A stretch of DNA of 64,000 nt from Vombatus ursinus (taxonomy: Eukaryota; Chordata; Mammalia; Diprotodontia; Vombatidae): NCBI RefSeq assembly GCF_900497805.2, contig NW_020954630.1, positions 3,323,573-3,387,572 on the forward strand, given 5' to 3'. The translations under genes were made by a program, and so were the position numbers. The notes beneath the pieces were generated by a model that was not told where the DNA came from, made no database searches, and worked only from the letters and a program-made list of their open reading frames with translations. Shown here piece after piece: positions 42,314-56,882 of this stretch. How positions within the stretch are numbered: the stretch's first letter is position 1; each line of letters starts with the position of its first letter.

Positions 42314-45242
42314 GGGGGGGCAGAGTCAAGATAGCAGAGTAAAAGCAGTGACTTGCTTGAGCGCTCTCCCAAACCCTTCCAAATACCTATAAAAAATGGC
42401 TCTAAACAAATTCTAAAGCAGCAGAACCCACAAAAAGACAGAGTGAAACAAATTTCCAGCCAAAGACAGCCTGGGTGGTTGATCAGAAAGGTATATCACA
42501 CCAGGTGTGGAGAGGAATGCAGTTCAGTGCGGGTGTATAGGCCACAGTGACCCTGGAGCAGGCCTCAGAGGACTGAATCATGTGTAGCTGTGGTGGTTTC
42601 CAGACTTCTTAACCCATGAATGCCAAGGAAAACTTAGAAGGTCAGTGGGAAAAGTCTGTTTCTGCGGTGCTGAGAGAGGACGGTGGGGTTCCAGCCCCAT
42701 TCCCTGGGGTTGTGGCTGTCTCCTGAGCTTCTGGCCCACAGACTGAGGGGGAATTAAGTGGCTGACCAGACAGGTATTGAAGGGATCTCTCTGCTGGTGC
42801 AGGATTCTCTTGCTTTGCCTGTGCTTGAATCTGGGTCACAGTTCTGGGTGGCGATCCTGGGGCAAGAAGTGCTGGTGCAGTGGAGCTTGCAGTGGCAATG
42901 GAGAGGAAATCCCCCTCAGAGTTCCAAGACAGAAAAGAGTGCTTGTAGTCACTCATAGACCAGAGCACAGGCCAGGAAAGGAGTAAACACCTCACCCTTG
43001 ATCATAGCATCTTGGAAGAACTGAAAATTTACAGGTCCCTAGAAGTATCTCTGAACACAGCTGCACAAAACCCCTGAAGCTTGGGACAGTACATTTTCCA
43101 CACTGGAAACAGACTCCTACCTTAACAAAGAGTTTATAACTCAAATAATTGGCTGAGATCATGAGCAAGCAGCGCAAAAAGAGTCAGGCTATATTATCTT
43201 ACTTTGGTGACAAAAAAAATCAAAACATACAACCAGAAGATGACAACGAAACCAAAGCTTCTACATCCAAAGCCTCCAAAAAAAATATGAATTGGTCCCA
43301 GGCCTTGGAAGAGCTCAAGAGGGATTTTGAGAAGCAAGTAAGAGAAGTAGAGGAAAAACTGAGAGTTTTGCAAGAAAATCATGAAAAACAAGTCAACAGC
43401 TTGCTAAAGGAGACCCAAAAAAATACTGAAGAAAATAACACCTTAAAAAATAGCCTAACCCAAATGGCAAAAGAGGTCCAAAAAGCCAATGAGGAGAAGA
43501 ATGCCTTCAAAAGCAGAATTGGCCAAATGGATAAGGAAGTCCAAAAGCTCACTGAAGAAAATACTTCCTTAAAAATTAGAATGGAGCAATTGGAAGCTAG
43601 TAACTTTATGAGAAATCAAGACACCATAAAACAAAACCAAAAGAATGGAAAAAATAGAAAACAATGTGAAATATCTCACTGGAAAAACAACTGATCTGGA
43701 AAATAGATCCAGGAGGCATAATTTAAAAATTATTGGACTATCTGAAAGCCATGATCAAAAAAAGAGCCTAGACATCATCTTTCAAGAAATGATCAAGGAA
43801 AACTGCCCTGATATTTTAGAACCAGAGGGCAAAATAGAAATTGAAAAAGTCCACCAATCACCTCCTAAAAGAGATCCTCAAAGGAAAACTCCTAGGAATA
43901 TTGTAGCCAAATTCCAGAGTTCCCAGGTCAAGGAGAAAATATTGCAAGCAGCCAGAAAGAAATAATTCAAGTATTGTGGAAACACAATCAGGATAACACA
44001 AGATTTAGCAGCTTCTACATTAAGGGACTAGAGGGCATGGAATATAATATTCCAGAGATCAAAGGAGATAGGATTATAGTCAAGAATCACCTACCCAGCA
44101 AAACTGAATATAATCCTGCAGGGGAAAAAATGGACATTCAGTGAAATAGAGGACTTTCAAGGATTCTTGATGAAAAGACCAGAGCTGAATAGAAAATTTG
44201 ACTTTCAAATACAAGGTTCAAGAGAAACATGAAAAGGTAAATAAGAATGAGAAATCATAAGGGACTTATTAAGGTTGAACTGTTTATATTCCTGCATGGA
44301 AAGATGGTATTTGTAACTCATGAGACCTTTGTCAGTATTAGGGTAGTTGGAGGGAAAAAAATTATATGTATGTATATAGATAGATAGATAGATAGAGGGC
44401 ACAGGGTTAGTTGAAGATGAAGGGGTGATATCTGGAGAATAAAATTAAGGGGTAAGAGAGGATTATACTGGGAGAAGGAGAAAGGGAGAGGTAGAATGGG
44501 GTAAATTATCTCACATAAAATAGATAAGAAAAGGCTTTTACCATTGGAGGGGAAGCGGGGGAAGGTGAGAGGGAATGAGTGAATCTTATTCTCATCAGAA
44601 TTGGCTTAAGGAGGGAATAACAGACACACTCAACTGGGTATGGAAATCTATCTTACCCTACAGGAAAACAGGGGGGGAAGGGGACAAGAGAGCAGGGAGA
44701 TGATAGAGGGGAGGGCAGATTGTGGAAGGGGATAATCAGAAGCAAACACTTCTGAGGAGGGACAGGGTCAAAAGAGAGAAGAGAATAAATGGGGGGGGAT
44801 AGGATGAAGGGAAATATACTTAGTTTTTCACAACATGACTACTATGGAAGTGTTTTGCATGTCTAACACATGTATAACCTGTATCTAGTTGCTTGCCTTC
44901 TCAATGAGGATGGGTGGGGAGAGAGGAAAGGAGAAAATTTGGAACTCAAAGTTTTAAAAACAAATGTTAAAAATTGTTTTCACATGCAACTGGGAAATAA
45001 GATATACAGGCAATGGGGTATAGAAATCTATCTTGCCCTACAGGAAAATTGAAGGGGAAAGGGATAAGAGAAGGGGGGGGAGAGATAGAAGGGAGGGCAG
45101 ATTAGGGAGAGGGGTATTCAGAATGCATGCCATCTTGGGGTGGGGAGGGATGAAACGGGAAGAAAATTTGGAATTCAAAATCTTGTGGAAATGAATGCTG
45201 AAAACTAAAAACAAATAAATTAATAAAAAGAATAAAAAAAAT
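42314..45242 (+). mobile_element. HAL1-like half-L1, near full length
   Basis: The 5' end at 42314 (GGGGGGGCAGAGTCAAGATA) matches the 5' end of the element at 21507-23353. 5' UTR to 43160, ORF1 43161-44232, then about 1 kb of L1 intergenic-type and 3' UTR-type sequence without any ORF2. The 3' end holds two successive L1-like tails (about 44835-45000 and 45125-45235) separated by a repeated 'gaaggggaaagggataagag'-type block. An A-rich tail follows. TSD is ambiguous because both flanks are A-rich. Confidence 0.8.
43161..44232 (+). pseudogene. HAL1/L1 ORF1 protein, decayed
   Basis: MSKQ start at 43161. N-terminal tail, coiled coil (43300-43620, 'KEVQKANEEKNAF' and 'KEVQKLTEENTSL' near-repeats), RRM-like segment ('DLENRSRRHNLKIIGLSE', about 43690-43750) and C-terminal domain (43920-44200). 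One frameshift near 43640-43690, where the frame changes, and in-frame stops at about 43963 and 44028. Closest relative in the window is the ORF1 at 21523-22595. Confidence 0.85.
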
Positions 45243-45255
45243 ATTTTGTTATAGG

Positions 45256-45404
45256 GGCAGCTAGATGGCGCAGTGGATAGAGCACTAGCCCTGGAGTCAG
45301 GAGGACCTGAGTTCAAATCTGACCTGACACTTACTAGCTGTGTGACCCTGGGCAGGTCACTTGACCCCGGGCAGGTCACTTGACCCCAATTGCCTAACCA
45401 AATA

Positions 45405-45445
<41 letters not shown>
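45256..45445 (+). repeat. Short CORE-SINE, complete, with internal duplication
   Basis: Full forward copy starting 'ggggcagctagatggcgcag' (tRNA-like head) and ending in a TG/TA/T tail. TSDs TTTTGTTATAGG at 45244-45255 and 45446-45457, perfect. The block GGGCAGGTCACTTGACCCC is present twice in tandem (45350-45368, 45369-45387). It inserted at the A-rich tail of the HAL1-like element. This copy shows the family's true 5' end. Confidence 0.93.
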
Positions 45446-45449
<4 letters not shown>

Positions 45450-45774
45450 GTTATAGGTGTTTTCTTTTGGTTTCTAATCCTTTTCTCCTTATAAGGATGA
45501 TAACATATTTATCCATTAAGATCATCAGCACATAAGAACCATGTTTTTGGGTTGCAGATTAATTATAAATATAGGAGAAAAGAAAAAGGATGGACATAAT
45601 TGGAAGTCATACATTACGGACACCTACTGAAGACTATCAAAGAGGAAAAAAAACAGTGTTTAGTAAGAAATATTTCTAAGGCTTTAAGAATGGAAGTTAT
45701 AAAGGGGAAACCTTAATAAATGACCCCTCCCTTAAAAAAGCAGACCAAGTCATTATTGTTCATTCACAACTTCC

Positions 45775-45980
45775 ATTTCCTTCCTTACTACCTGCATGAC
45801 CCTGAGCAAGTTACTTCTGTTTGCTTAAGTTTCTTCATCTGTAAAATCAAGATAATAATAGCACCTTCCTCCCAGACCTGTTGTAAGGATCAAAAAAGAT
45901 ACTAATTGTAAAGCACTTAGCCCAGTTCCTAGGACATAGCAAGTACTATATAAATATTAGCTATTATTACTATTAGTGTC
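45775..45980 (+). repeat. MIR
   Basis: 'catgaccctgagcaagttac', 'cttcatctgtaaaatcaaga', 'taaagcacttagcccagttc' and 'gcaagtactatataaatatt'. Confidence 0.85.
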
Positions 45981-46429
45981 ATATTTTTATGGAATTGGCA
46001 ATTCTGTTGCACAAGTTTCAGACTTTCAAACTCCACATTGCCATCTGCCCAATGGGAATGCTTACTTTGGCACTCTAACAACCCAAAATAGAATAATTAA
46101 ATTCAAACCAATTCTGTCTGAGTCTTTCAATCACACATAATTTATGGCACTAAAACCTAGAGCAATAGTTTCCACCTTTTTCAAGTAGGAGGTTTCCTTT
46201 TATAAAGTCAAAATATTTTGCATATCCTTATATGATAGTAGTTGTACAATTAGTATCTATAGATTGAGAAAACTGCTAATGACAGAAGGACTGTTTTGGA
46301 TTTGACGAACTCCTCCAGTAATTCTTACACCCTCTAGGGGTTCAAAACCACTTACCTAGAGGGTTTAGAAATTCCACTAGAACATACAGAAATGTTATTC
46401 TTAACTTTTTGGCTAGAGCATGGCCTATA

Positions 46430-46740
46430 GTGAGATAAGGTAAGTACATATGAGGGAGCTGTAGAAGAAGGCCCTTCAAGCTAATGAGTTTGAATTTTAG
46501 TTGATAGATAATAGGGAGTCACATTAAAGAGTTTTTAAAAGGTGGAATGATATGATAAGATCTGTGCTTATGTAAGATAAAAAGGGCTGCCTGGTTCATA
46601 GTGAGTTGCTGGTCACAGAAGATCTTTCAGCTAGGACTGAATGATCACTTGTGATAGATAGAGACAGGATTTATTCATGCTTTAGGTAGGTCTTGGACTA
46701 AATGACCTTTAAGGACCGTTCCAGCTCTAGGATTTCATGA
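46430..46740. repeat. L2 fragment and MIR-type SINE tail
   Basis: 46430-46580 reads as reversed L2 ('gaatgatatgataagatctg'). 46660-46740 is a forward MIR-type tail ('cttggactaaatgaccttta', 'accgttccagctctaggatt'). Confidence 0.6.
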
Positions 46741-46994
46741 GATTCTCTACAAATGAATATATATGTATTTAGTATATAACCTGAATATGTATATATTTTT
46801 CTCAAAAACAAAAGTGGCAAATATATTTCTCAAAAAACAAAGTGACATTATTTTAGAGCCACCTATTTCTTTCTTTTTTTTTTTTTGGCTTACTTACTTG
46901 TGGCAGAGCCAACACTGGGACTTGGTACTTTCTCTCCAGCTTTCTGCAATGCTTCTAGTCGAATTACTTTGTAATCATACCTTATACATTATTC

Positions 46995-47370
46995 TGCTTG
47001 ATACTGGGAAGGGCAAATTTGATTTTTATTTGACAGATGTGAAAACTAAGACACAGGGAGGTAAGATAATTTGATAAAGGTCACAGAGGTCATGTCAAAG
47101 CTGGAACTTGAACTCCCAGGTCTCTAGACGCCAGACACTATATATCCACAGGAGTCTTTATCTTTCTAATCATCCTTTTGACCACTGATAATTTCTCCTT
47201 CTTCCCCTTTTCTCTCATTTACTATTTTTTCTCTTTGGTTTTCTTTTAAAAAAATTATTTTGAACTTTAACACCAAATAAGATGAGGGTTTCCATATAGA
47301 CAGTAAAACAGAACAAGAGGACTGTATATGAAATTGTATCTATCATGAAAAGCTTGCTTTTCTCCTTTGG
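46995..47370 (-). repeat. MIR and LINE tail fragments
   Basis: 46995-47155 is a reversed MIR ('gacagatgtgaaaactaaga', 'aaaggtcacagaggtcatgt'). 47225-47370 resembles a reversed marsupial LINE tail ('attattttgaactttaacac'), class uncertain. Confidence 0.6.
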
Positions 47371-47685
47371 TTTTTCCTGTTAAATGGATGCTTTTCTTTT
47401 TGTGACACTGCTTCTTCCTGTTCCTGTTTCAGCCCTGCATATTTTGGAGGATCCCAAGGGCTGTGGAACTAGCCTCTTGCCAGATGAGGAAATCATGGCT
47501 CAGAGAAATTACTGGAGCATAGAAACATCTACACAGAGTCGATTTTATGAGTACAAGATGGAGCAGGCTTGGTTAGGCAACAACAGTTCCTGTGAAAAAG
47601 ATCTGAGAGATTGTATGGATGGCCACCTCAATCAGAATGAGTCAGTATCCTGATGTGGCAGCCAAAAAAGCTAATTGTGATCCTA
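47371..47685 (+). other. Unassigned segment with an 89-codon open frame
   Basis: 47384-47653 is open from an ATG with a hydrophobic N-terminus (MDAFLFVTLLLPVPVSA) that looks like a signal peptide, and contains a pyrimidine tract ending 'tgtttcag' at about 47430. Part of the frame ('cagatgaggaaatcatggct', about 47480-47500) resembles a MIR core. No recognisable family. I do not call a gene. Confidence 0.3.
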
Positions 47686-47760
47686 GGCTGCCTGCAGAAG
47701 CAGCTCAGTGTACTGCAAAGTGCATAGGATTTAAGAGTCAGGGGTTAGGGGTTTGAATCC
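47686..47760 (+). repeat. MIR-type SINE head
   Basis: 'gtgcataggatttaagagtc' and 'gttaggggtttgaatcctgc', parallel to 41905-41970. It ends where the 7SL-like sequence begins. Confidence 0.65.
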
Positions 47761-48023
47761 TGCATGGTGGTGCTCACCTGTAATCCCTCATACCTGGGGG
47801 AGGGGGACTGAGGTAGTCTGAGCTATAGTGAGCTAAGCTGATTGGTTGTTCCAACTTAGTTTGGCACCTAATGAATGGGTCTTGGGGCTCCCTGGCTACC
47901 TAAGGAGGGGCTAACGTACTGAGGTTGGAAATAACATAGGATGAAACTTCTGTGCTGATCATCGACAGAACTGGGCCACTTAGCGGCCACTGTATTTCAA
48001 GCCTGGGCAATAGAGGGAGACTC
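47761..48023 (+). pseudogene. RN7SL: 7SL RNA (SRP RNA) retropseudogene
   Basis: Collinear with 7SL over about 263 nt: 'ggtggtgctcacctgtaatc' (5' Alu domain), 'gggactgaggtagtctgagc', 'tagtgagctaagctgattgg', 'ctggctacctaaggaggggc', 'gaggttggaaat' (SRP54-binding region), 'cttctgtgctgatcatcgac' and 'caagcctgggcaatagaggg'. It contains the S domain absent from Alu-type SINEs, so it derives from 7SL itself. Numerous substitutions, no clear poly(A) and no promoter evidence: an old, non-functional copy. The SRP scaffold role belongs to the parent gene, not to this copy. Confidence 0.9.
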
Positions 48024-49107
48024 AGGATATGAGGGACAGGAAGAAGAAAGAAGGAGAGAGGGGATATTAGGAGAGAAGAAGAGAGAAGGTCTAAAATGAA
48101 GGAAGTAATAGTTCCATTGTATTTAGTCCTGCTCACCTCCAAAGATCTAACTAGGAATTCTAACACTCAGGACAAAGTTGGCAAGAGGCAGGGTGAACGA
48201 ATGAATGAAATATATTTACTGAGCACCACCAAGTGCTTGCCATTGTAGGAACTGGGGATACAAATAGAAAAGTGAGAAAGTCTCTCTTCTCAATTAACTC
48301 ACATTCTAGTGGAGGAGGAGAGAGGAGGATACAACACATTCTAGGGGAGCAGTAGCCAAAGAAGAGACCTTTGGTCTAGTCTAGAAAGTCAAAGGGAGTA
48401 TGAGTGGAGCCATAGAGCAATCAATTCTCACGTCTATTCCAGCAGAAATGATAGTATTAATTTGATTACACTGTTGCCAGAATAAGAGGTGGAAAATGGG
48501 GTGGGGTGGGGGGAGGGAGGAGGGAAGACACACGGAACAGGGAAGATGGCAAAATACCTGGGTAGGTCCCAGTTTCCTGGTGGATTGCTGGATAGGAGAG
48601 AGTGGTCACATCAAATAACCCCTGGAAAGAGGTTGAAGAAGGAGTAATCAAAGTCCCTCCAGAGCCAGGACAATTCCAAACAGTTTGCCCTTGTTTGGTG
48701 TAGTCCCACTGGGGAACTTCCTGGGGAAGGTAGGGGTCAGGGGGGGGGGCGGGGGGGGGGCACAGTAGTGGGACAGGGACAGGGGGGGGGTGGTGGTGAG
48801 AATTCTTATGGTGAAGTGTCTTCAGAGGGCCAGGAAGTGGTAATAGTGGTGATGTTGAAAAGAGAGGAACTTGCTCAACAGAAGAAGTTGGCCTCCAGGG
48901 CCAAAGCTCTAACTGCTCCAGCCTAGAGTTTTGGATCAGGCCTAAGCTAGATGGATACTAAGATTCAGGCTCAATTAAAATGCAATGAGGAATTCTTGGA
49001 CCATAAAATGCAATAAAAATTACTTTACTTAATTAAGAGATTAAAAGAATAACAGCTGGAGTAGGGTGTTAAATTCCATATACCTCATCTTAAGAAGTCA
49101 TTCCAGA
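48024..49107. other. L2 end, then unassigned G-rich DNA
   Basis: 48190-48325 is a reversed L2 3' end ('ggggatacaaatagaaaagt', 'aactcacattctagtggagg'). 48490-48800 is purine/G-rich with long G runs at 48738-48758 and 48783-48791. The rest is unassigned. The left TSD of the L1 (AAGTCATTCCAGA) is at 49095-49107. Confidence 0.5.
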
Positions 49108-49190
49108 TGCTGCTCAAGGTTATGAAGCTAGCCTCCAAACTTGGGTGCTGTTATGATCCTTAAATTACAGATGAGAAGAGCATTCCTTCC

Positions 49191-50150
49191 GGGAGCCAAG
49201 ATGGCGGAGTAAAAAGACAGTCGCTCTCACCCTCCCCTATCAACCTCTGAAAACCCAGAAAATATTACCCTAGAAAAAACCCTGGAACAGCTGAACCAGA
49301 AGAAAGATGGGGTGCAGCAGTGCAGTAGCCCAGGTAGCTAAGGGGATTAATGGGAAAGGTCCCTCTTACCCTTCGGGAAGGGGAGCAGTACGAAACAGGA
49401 GTCGCCCAGCCAGCTAGTGGAAAGACCTACTTTAGCACACCAGGAGGAGATTCTGGTGCCTCGGCATTCTACAGCAAACAGGTCTCCCAGTGCCTCAGCA
49501 AAAATAAGGGAAGCAGCACTACAAAGGGCCCCAGGCAGATAAGCACCTTGCAGCATTTATCTGAAAGGAGCTGAAGAAAGCAACCTAGAGGTGCCAAAAA
49601 GTTCCAGCCTTGTTGATTCCAGCCCAACACCAGGTAAACTCTCAGAACCCTACAGCCTCCAACTGCCAACTGGAGGGAGATCCCGAAGCCCAGGTGGTCA
49701 AGCAGGCAAACACCAATAGCTGTACCTCCGAGTGCCTCAGTGAGGGCGGGGGAACTGGTGGAAACCAGCTCAGAAAACCACCAGGTGCTTCTGCACTCTA
49801 CAGCAAAGGAGTCTCCCAGTACCTCAACAGAAATAAGGGAGGCAACACTGCAAGGGGCCCCAGGCAGATAAACACCTGGCAGCACTTATCTAAAAGCAGC
49901 TAAACAAAGCTAAAGGAAAGGAAAAGCAGGCAACCTAGATTTACCTGAAAGTCCCAGCCTTGCTGATTCCAGCCCAACATCAGATAAGCTGCCAGAACCC
50001 TACAGCCTCCGATTGCCAACATAAGAGGCCCCAGCACACAAAGCCAGTGACCAAGACCTAGGCTCCCAACACAAGAAGCTTGGGTCAGTGCCCTCTGCTC
50101 CCCAGCAGGAGAGCTTAATCTCTTTAAAGGCCAGGGGATAAAGAAACACC
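49191..50150 (+). promoter_or_regulatory. L1 5' UTR with tandem duplicated unit
   Basis: Two related blocks, 49447-49670 and 49779-50021, start 332 bp apart. They share 'ctacagcaaa' plus 'gtctcccagt', 'ggccccaggcagataa', 'gattccagcccaaca' and 'gaaccctacagcctcc', with the second about 20 bp longer. L1 5' UTRs carry the internal promoter, and in some mammals this is built of tandem monomers; whether that applies here is inference. The related elements at 21507 and 42314 have different 5' UTRs. Confidence 0.7.
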
Positions 50151-51187
50151 ACGAGTAAAAAGAAACGTACTATAGATTCCTATTATGAGAAGAGTGAAGA
50201 TCAAGATAGAAATTCTGAAGAAGACAGCACTGTCATCAAACCCACATCTGCAACATCAAAAGGAAACATGAACTGATTTGAAGCCCAAAAAGCCTTCTTA
50301 GAAGAACTCAAGAAGGATTGTAAAAGTCAAATGAGAGAGGTAGAGAAGTCCTTTAAAAGTACAATTGGCCAATTGGAAAAAAAAGTACATGGAAGAAAAC
50401 AAGTCCCTAAAACACACAATTGGCCAATTGGAAAAAAAGTACAATGAAGAAAATAAATCCCTTAAAAATACAATTGGCCAACTGGAGAAGAAGTACAAAA
50501 TCTAACAGAAAAAAACAATATGTTAAAAATTAGAATTGAACAAATGGAAACTAATGACTCTATGAGAGAGCAAGAATCAGTTAAACAGAAACAAAAAAAT
50601 GAAAAAATAGATGAAAATGTAAAATACCTCATGGGTAAAATAGCTGACCTGGAAAATCGATCCAGGAGAGACAATTTAAAAATTACAGGCCTACCTGAAA
50701 GTCATGATGGAAAAAAAAGCCTGGACAATATCCTTCAGGAAATCATAAAGGAAAACTGCCCTGAAGTCCTAGAACCTGAAGGTAAAATAACTACAGAAAG
50801 AATCCATCTCTCTCCCTGCCTGAAAGAGATCCCAAATTGAAAATGCCAAGGAATATAATAGCTAAATTCCAAAATTACTAGATAAAAGAGAAATTACTGC
50901 AAGCAGCCAGAAAGAAACAATTTAAATATCATGGAACCACAGTCAGGATTACACAGGACCTTGCAGCCTCTACATTAAAAGACCATAGGGCGTGAAACAT
51001 GATATTCCATAAAGCAAAGGAGCTTGGAATGCAGCCAAGGATTAACTACCCAGCGAAAATGACCGTGATTTTTCAGGGAAGGAGATGGATATTCAACAAA
51101 ATAGGGGACTTCCAAACGTTCCTGATAAAAAGACCAGAGCTCAACAAAAAATTTGATCTTCAAGTACAAGATTCAAGAGAGACATAA
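50151..51187 (+). pseudogene. L1 ORF1 protein, decayed
   Basis: The probable ancestral start is now ACG at 50151 ('TSKKKRTIDSYYEKSEDQ'), followed within about 40 codons by a TGA. The coiled-coil part contains three 'IGQLEKK'/'NWPIGKK'-type near-repeats, from a short DNA repeat 'caattggccaattggaaaaa' at about 50362-50480, which also shifts frame. The RRM-like segment 50520-50840 has 'DLENRSRRDNLKITGLPE'. The C-terminal domain 50890-51187 has 'KKQFKYHGTTVRITQDLA'. ORF1p binds L1 RNA as a trimer; this copy cannot make it. Confidence 0.85.
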
Positions 51188-51799
51188 AAAGGTAAATGAG
51201 ACAGAAAGATACAATATGTTGTTAATAAGGGCAAAATGTTTACATCCCTACAAGGGAAGATGACACTTGCAACTCTTGAGAACTGTATTGTTACTATACC
51301 ATGTTAAAGGAGTATACATAAAGGGGGTGGATATAAGTTGACTTTGATGTAATGATAAAAAAAAAAATTCAATCAAGTAGGTTAAATGGATCCAAGTAAG
51401 TGGATTAGTCTGAGCTAAGAAAATGTACTGAGAAAGGAGGAGGCAGACAAGGGTAAATTACATTACAGGAAAAGACACAAAAACCTATTGGAGCAGAGGT
51501 AAAGAAGGGAGGAGGATGAGCATTGTTTGAACCTTACTCTCATCAGATTTGGCTCAAGAAGGGAATAACATAATCAGTTAGGTATAGAAATCTAACTTGC
51601 ACTATAGGTAGTAGGAGGGAAAAGGGGAAAGAAAAGGGAGGGGGGATAGAAGGGAGGAAAGAAGCAGTAAGGGTAAAGGGGAAGAAAAGGGAAAGGGATA
51701 ATAGAAGGGAGGTAGGACCCAAGGAGGTGCTGGTCAAAAGCAAAACACTAGTGAGGGGGGGAAAAGAGAAAGAAAAGCATAAAGTGTGGGGGGGGGAAG

Positions 51800-55594
<3,795 letters not shown>

Positions 55595-55957
55595 TATTGG
55601 CAAATTTAACCCTTCCTGGCAATACAAGAATCTAAGACATCTCCAGAGGCCTTGTGATGGAAAATGCCATCCACACCCAAAGAAAGAACTATGGAAGCCA
55701 AATTGTTATTTTTTTCTCTTCTGTTGAGTTTTGTTTCCTCTTTCTGATGGTTCCTCCTATTGGTTTTAATTTCTACTTACAACATCACTAATGTGAAAAC
55801 ATGTTTAATATGAATGTAAATGTATAGCCTATATCAAATTGTGCGCCATGTTGGGGTCGGTGGTGGGGAGGAAGGGGGAGAAAAATTTTAATCTCAAAAG
55901 CATATGGAAGTGATTATTGATAAATCAAAATAAATTAATAAAAAAATTAAAAAAAAA
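55595..55957 (+). repeat. L1 3' UTR and poly(A)
   Basis: Contains 'gatggaaaatgccatccaca', 'cctatatcaaattgtgcgcc', a G-rich stretch and 'aataaattaataaaaaaatt' followed by A's. It is the reference for the L1 tail fragments at 2221, 2748, 28010, 38352, 57255 and 63549. Confidence 0.9.
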
Positions 55958-56189
55958 AAGTCATTCCAGAACAGAGTGACCAAGATGTTGAGAGAACTGG
56001 AGATCATGCTCTGTGAGGATGGATTGAATACTTTGAAAAAAAATATTCAATTAAAAAAAATCAGCAGGGTATTATCAAGAATGGGTCACGATAGAGGGAC
56101 TTACAGGTTTCCTAGACCGATAGAGCAAGGGAATGCTGGACACATTATATCTAGATTACTTTAAAACATTTGAAAAGTCATAAGGAAAA

Positions 56190-56335
56190 TAGATTTAGAG
56201 CTGGAAGGAACCTGGAGGCATTTAGTCCAAACCCCTTATTTTACAGATGAGGAAATTGAGGCCCAGGGAGATTAAGTGATTTTCTCAAGAGCACAGAGTG
56301 AGTATTAGGTGGCAGAGCTGCGATTTGTACTATGC
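56190..56335 (-). repeat. MIR/THER-type SINE
   Basis: 'gatttagagctggaaggaac', 'tattttacagatgaggaaat', 'gaggcccagggagattaagt'. Confidence 0.8.
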
Positions 56336-56431
56336 TCTCTCCCATACAATCCTTGTGGATAGGAGAAGGCATATGGCATAGATAATAGTACAATTTAGTG
56401 AATATAGAACTGTTTGAATCATTATATTCAT

Positions 56432-56670
56432 TCATGGGTTCATGTCAACTTCGAAGAAGTCTCTAAGAGACCTCTCATTAGTCCTGTGATATAATTTGTT
56501 CAGCCACTCCCCAACTGAAGTGCTGACATACACCACCTCAGCTTCAACTTCTTTGCCACTACAAAAATTGCTGCTTGATATAAATATTTTTGTACATACA
56601 GTTCCTTTTTTCTTTTGATCTTTTTGGGTATACATCTAGTAGTGGTATTGCTGGGTCAAAGGGTACAGTT
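56432..56670 (-). pseudogene. L1 ORF2 C-terminal fragment
   Basis: Minus-strand frame 56635-56432 includes 'CTKIFISSSNFCSGKEVE' and 'VGEWLNKLY', parallel to 'CTKIFIAALFVVAKNWK' and 'IGEWLSKLW' in the L1 at 55340-55440. Older and truncated on both sides. Confidence 0.75.
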
Positions 56671-56689
56671 TAATACAATTTTTAGTTTA

Positions 56690-56882
56690 ATAGTTTTTTG
56701 GGAGTAGTTTGCCATTTCCTTTTCCAGCTCATTTTACAGATGAGGAAATGAGGCAAACAGAATTAAGTGACTTGCCAGGGTTACACAGCTAATAAGTGTC
56801 TGAGGATGGATTTGAACTCGGAGAGATGAGTCTTCCTGACTTCAGGCCCAGCATTCTATCCACTGTGCCACCTACCTGCCCT
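56690..56882 (-). repeat. MAR1-like SINE, 5' part
   Basis: Reversed: 'gtagtttgccatttcctttt', 'tacacagctaataagtgtct', 'atgagtcttcctgacttcag', 'gtgccacctacctgcc'. Confidence 0.85.

Noticed and set aside
42642-42995. 117-codon minus-strand frame
   Set aside because: Antisense shadow of the HAL1-like 5' UTR, which is GC-rich and stop-poor.
45256-45340. tRNA gene
   Set aside because: The tRNA-like head belongs to a SINE; no cloverleaf or terminator context.
46160-46370. Possible further hAT MITE ('caatagtttccacc' to 'ggggttcaaaaccactta')
   Set aside because: The ends pair poorly and no 8-bp duplication is visible.
49347-49903. Long frames on both strands, up to 138 codons
   Set aside because: They lie in the duplicated L1 5' UTR; frame openness reflects composition and duplication.
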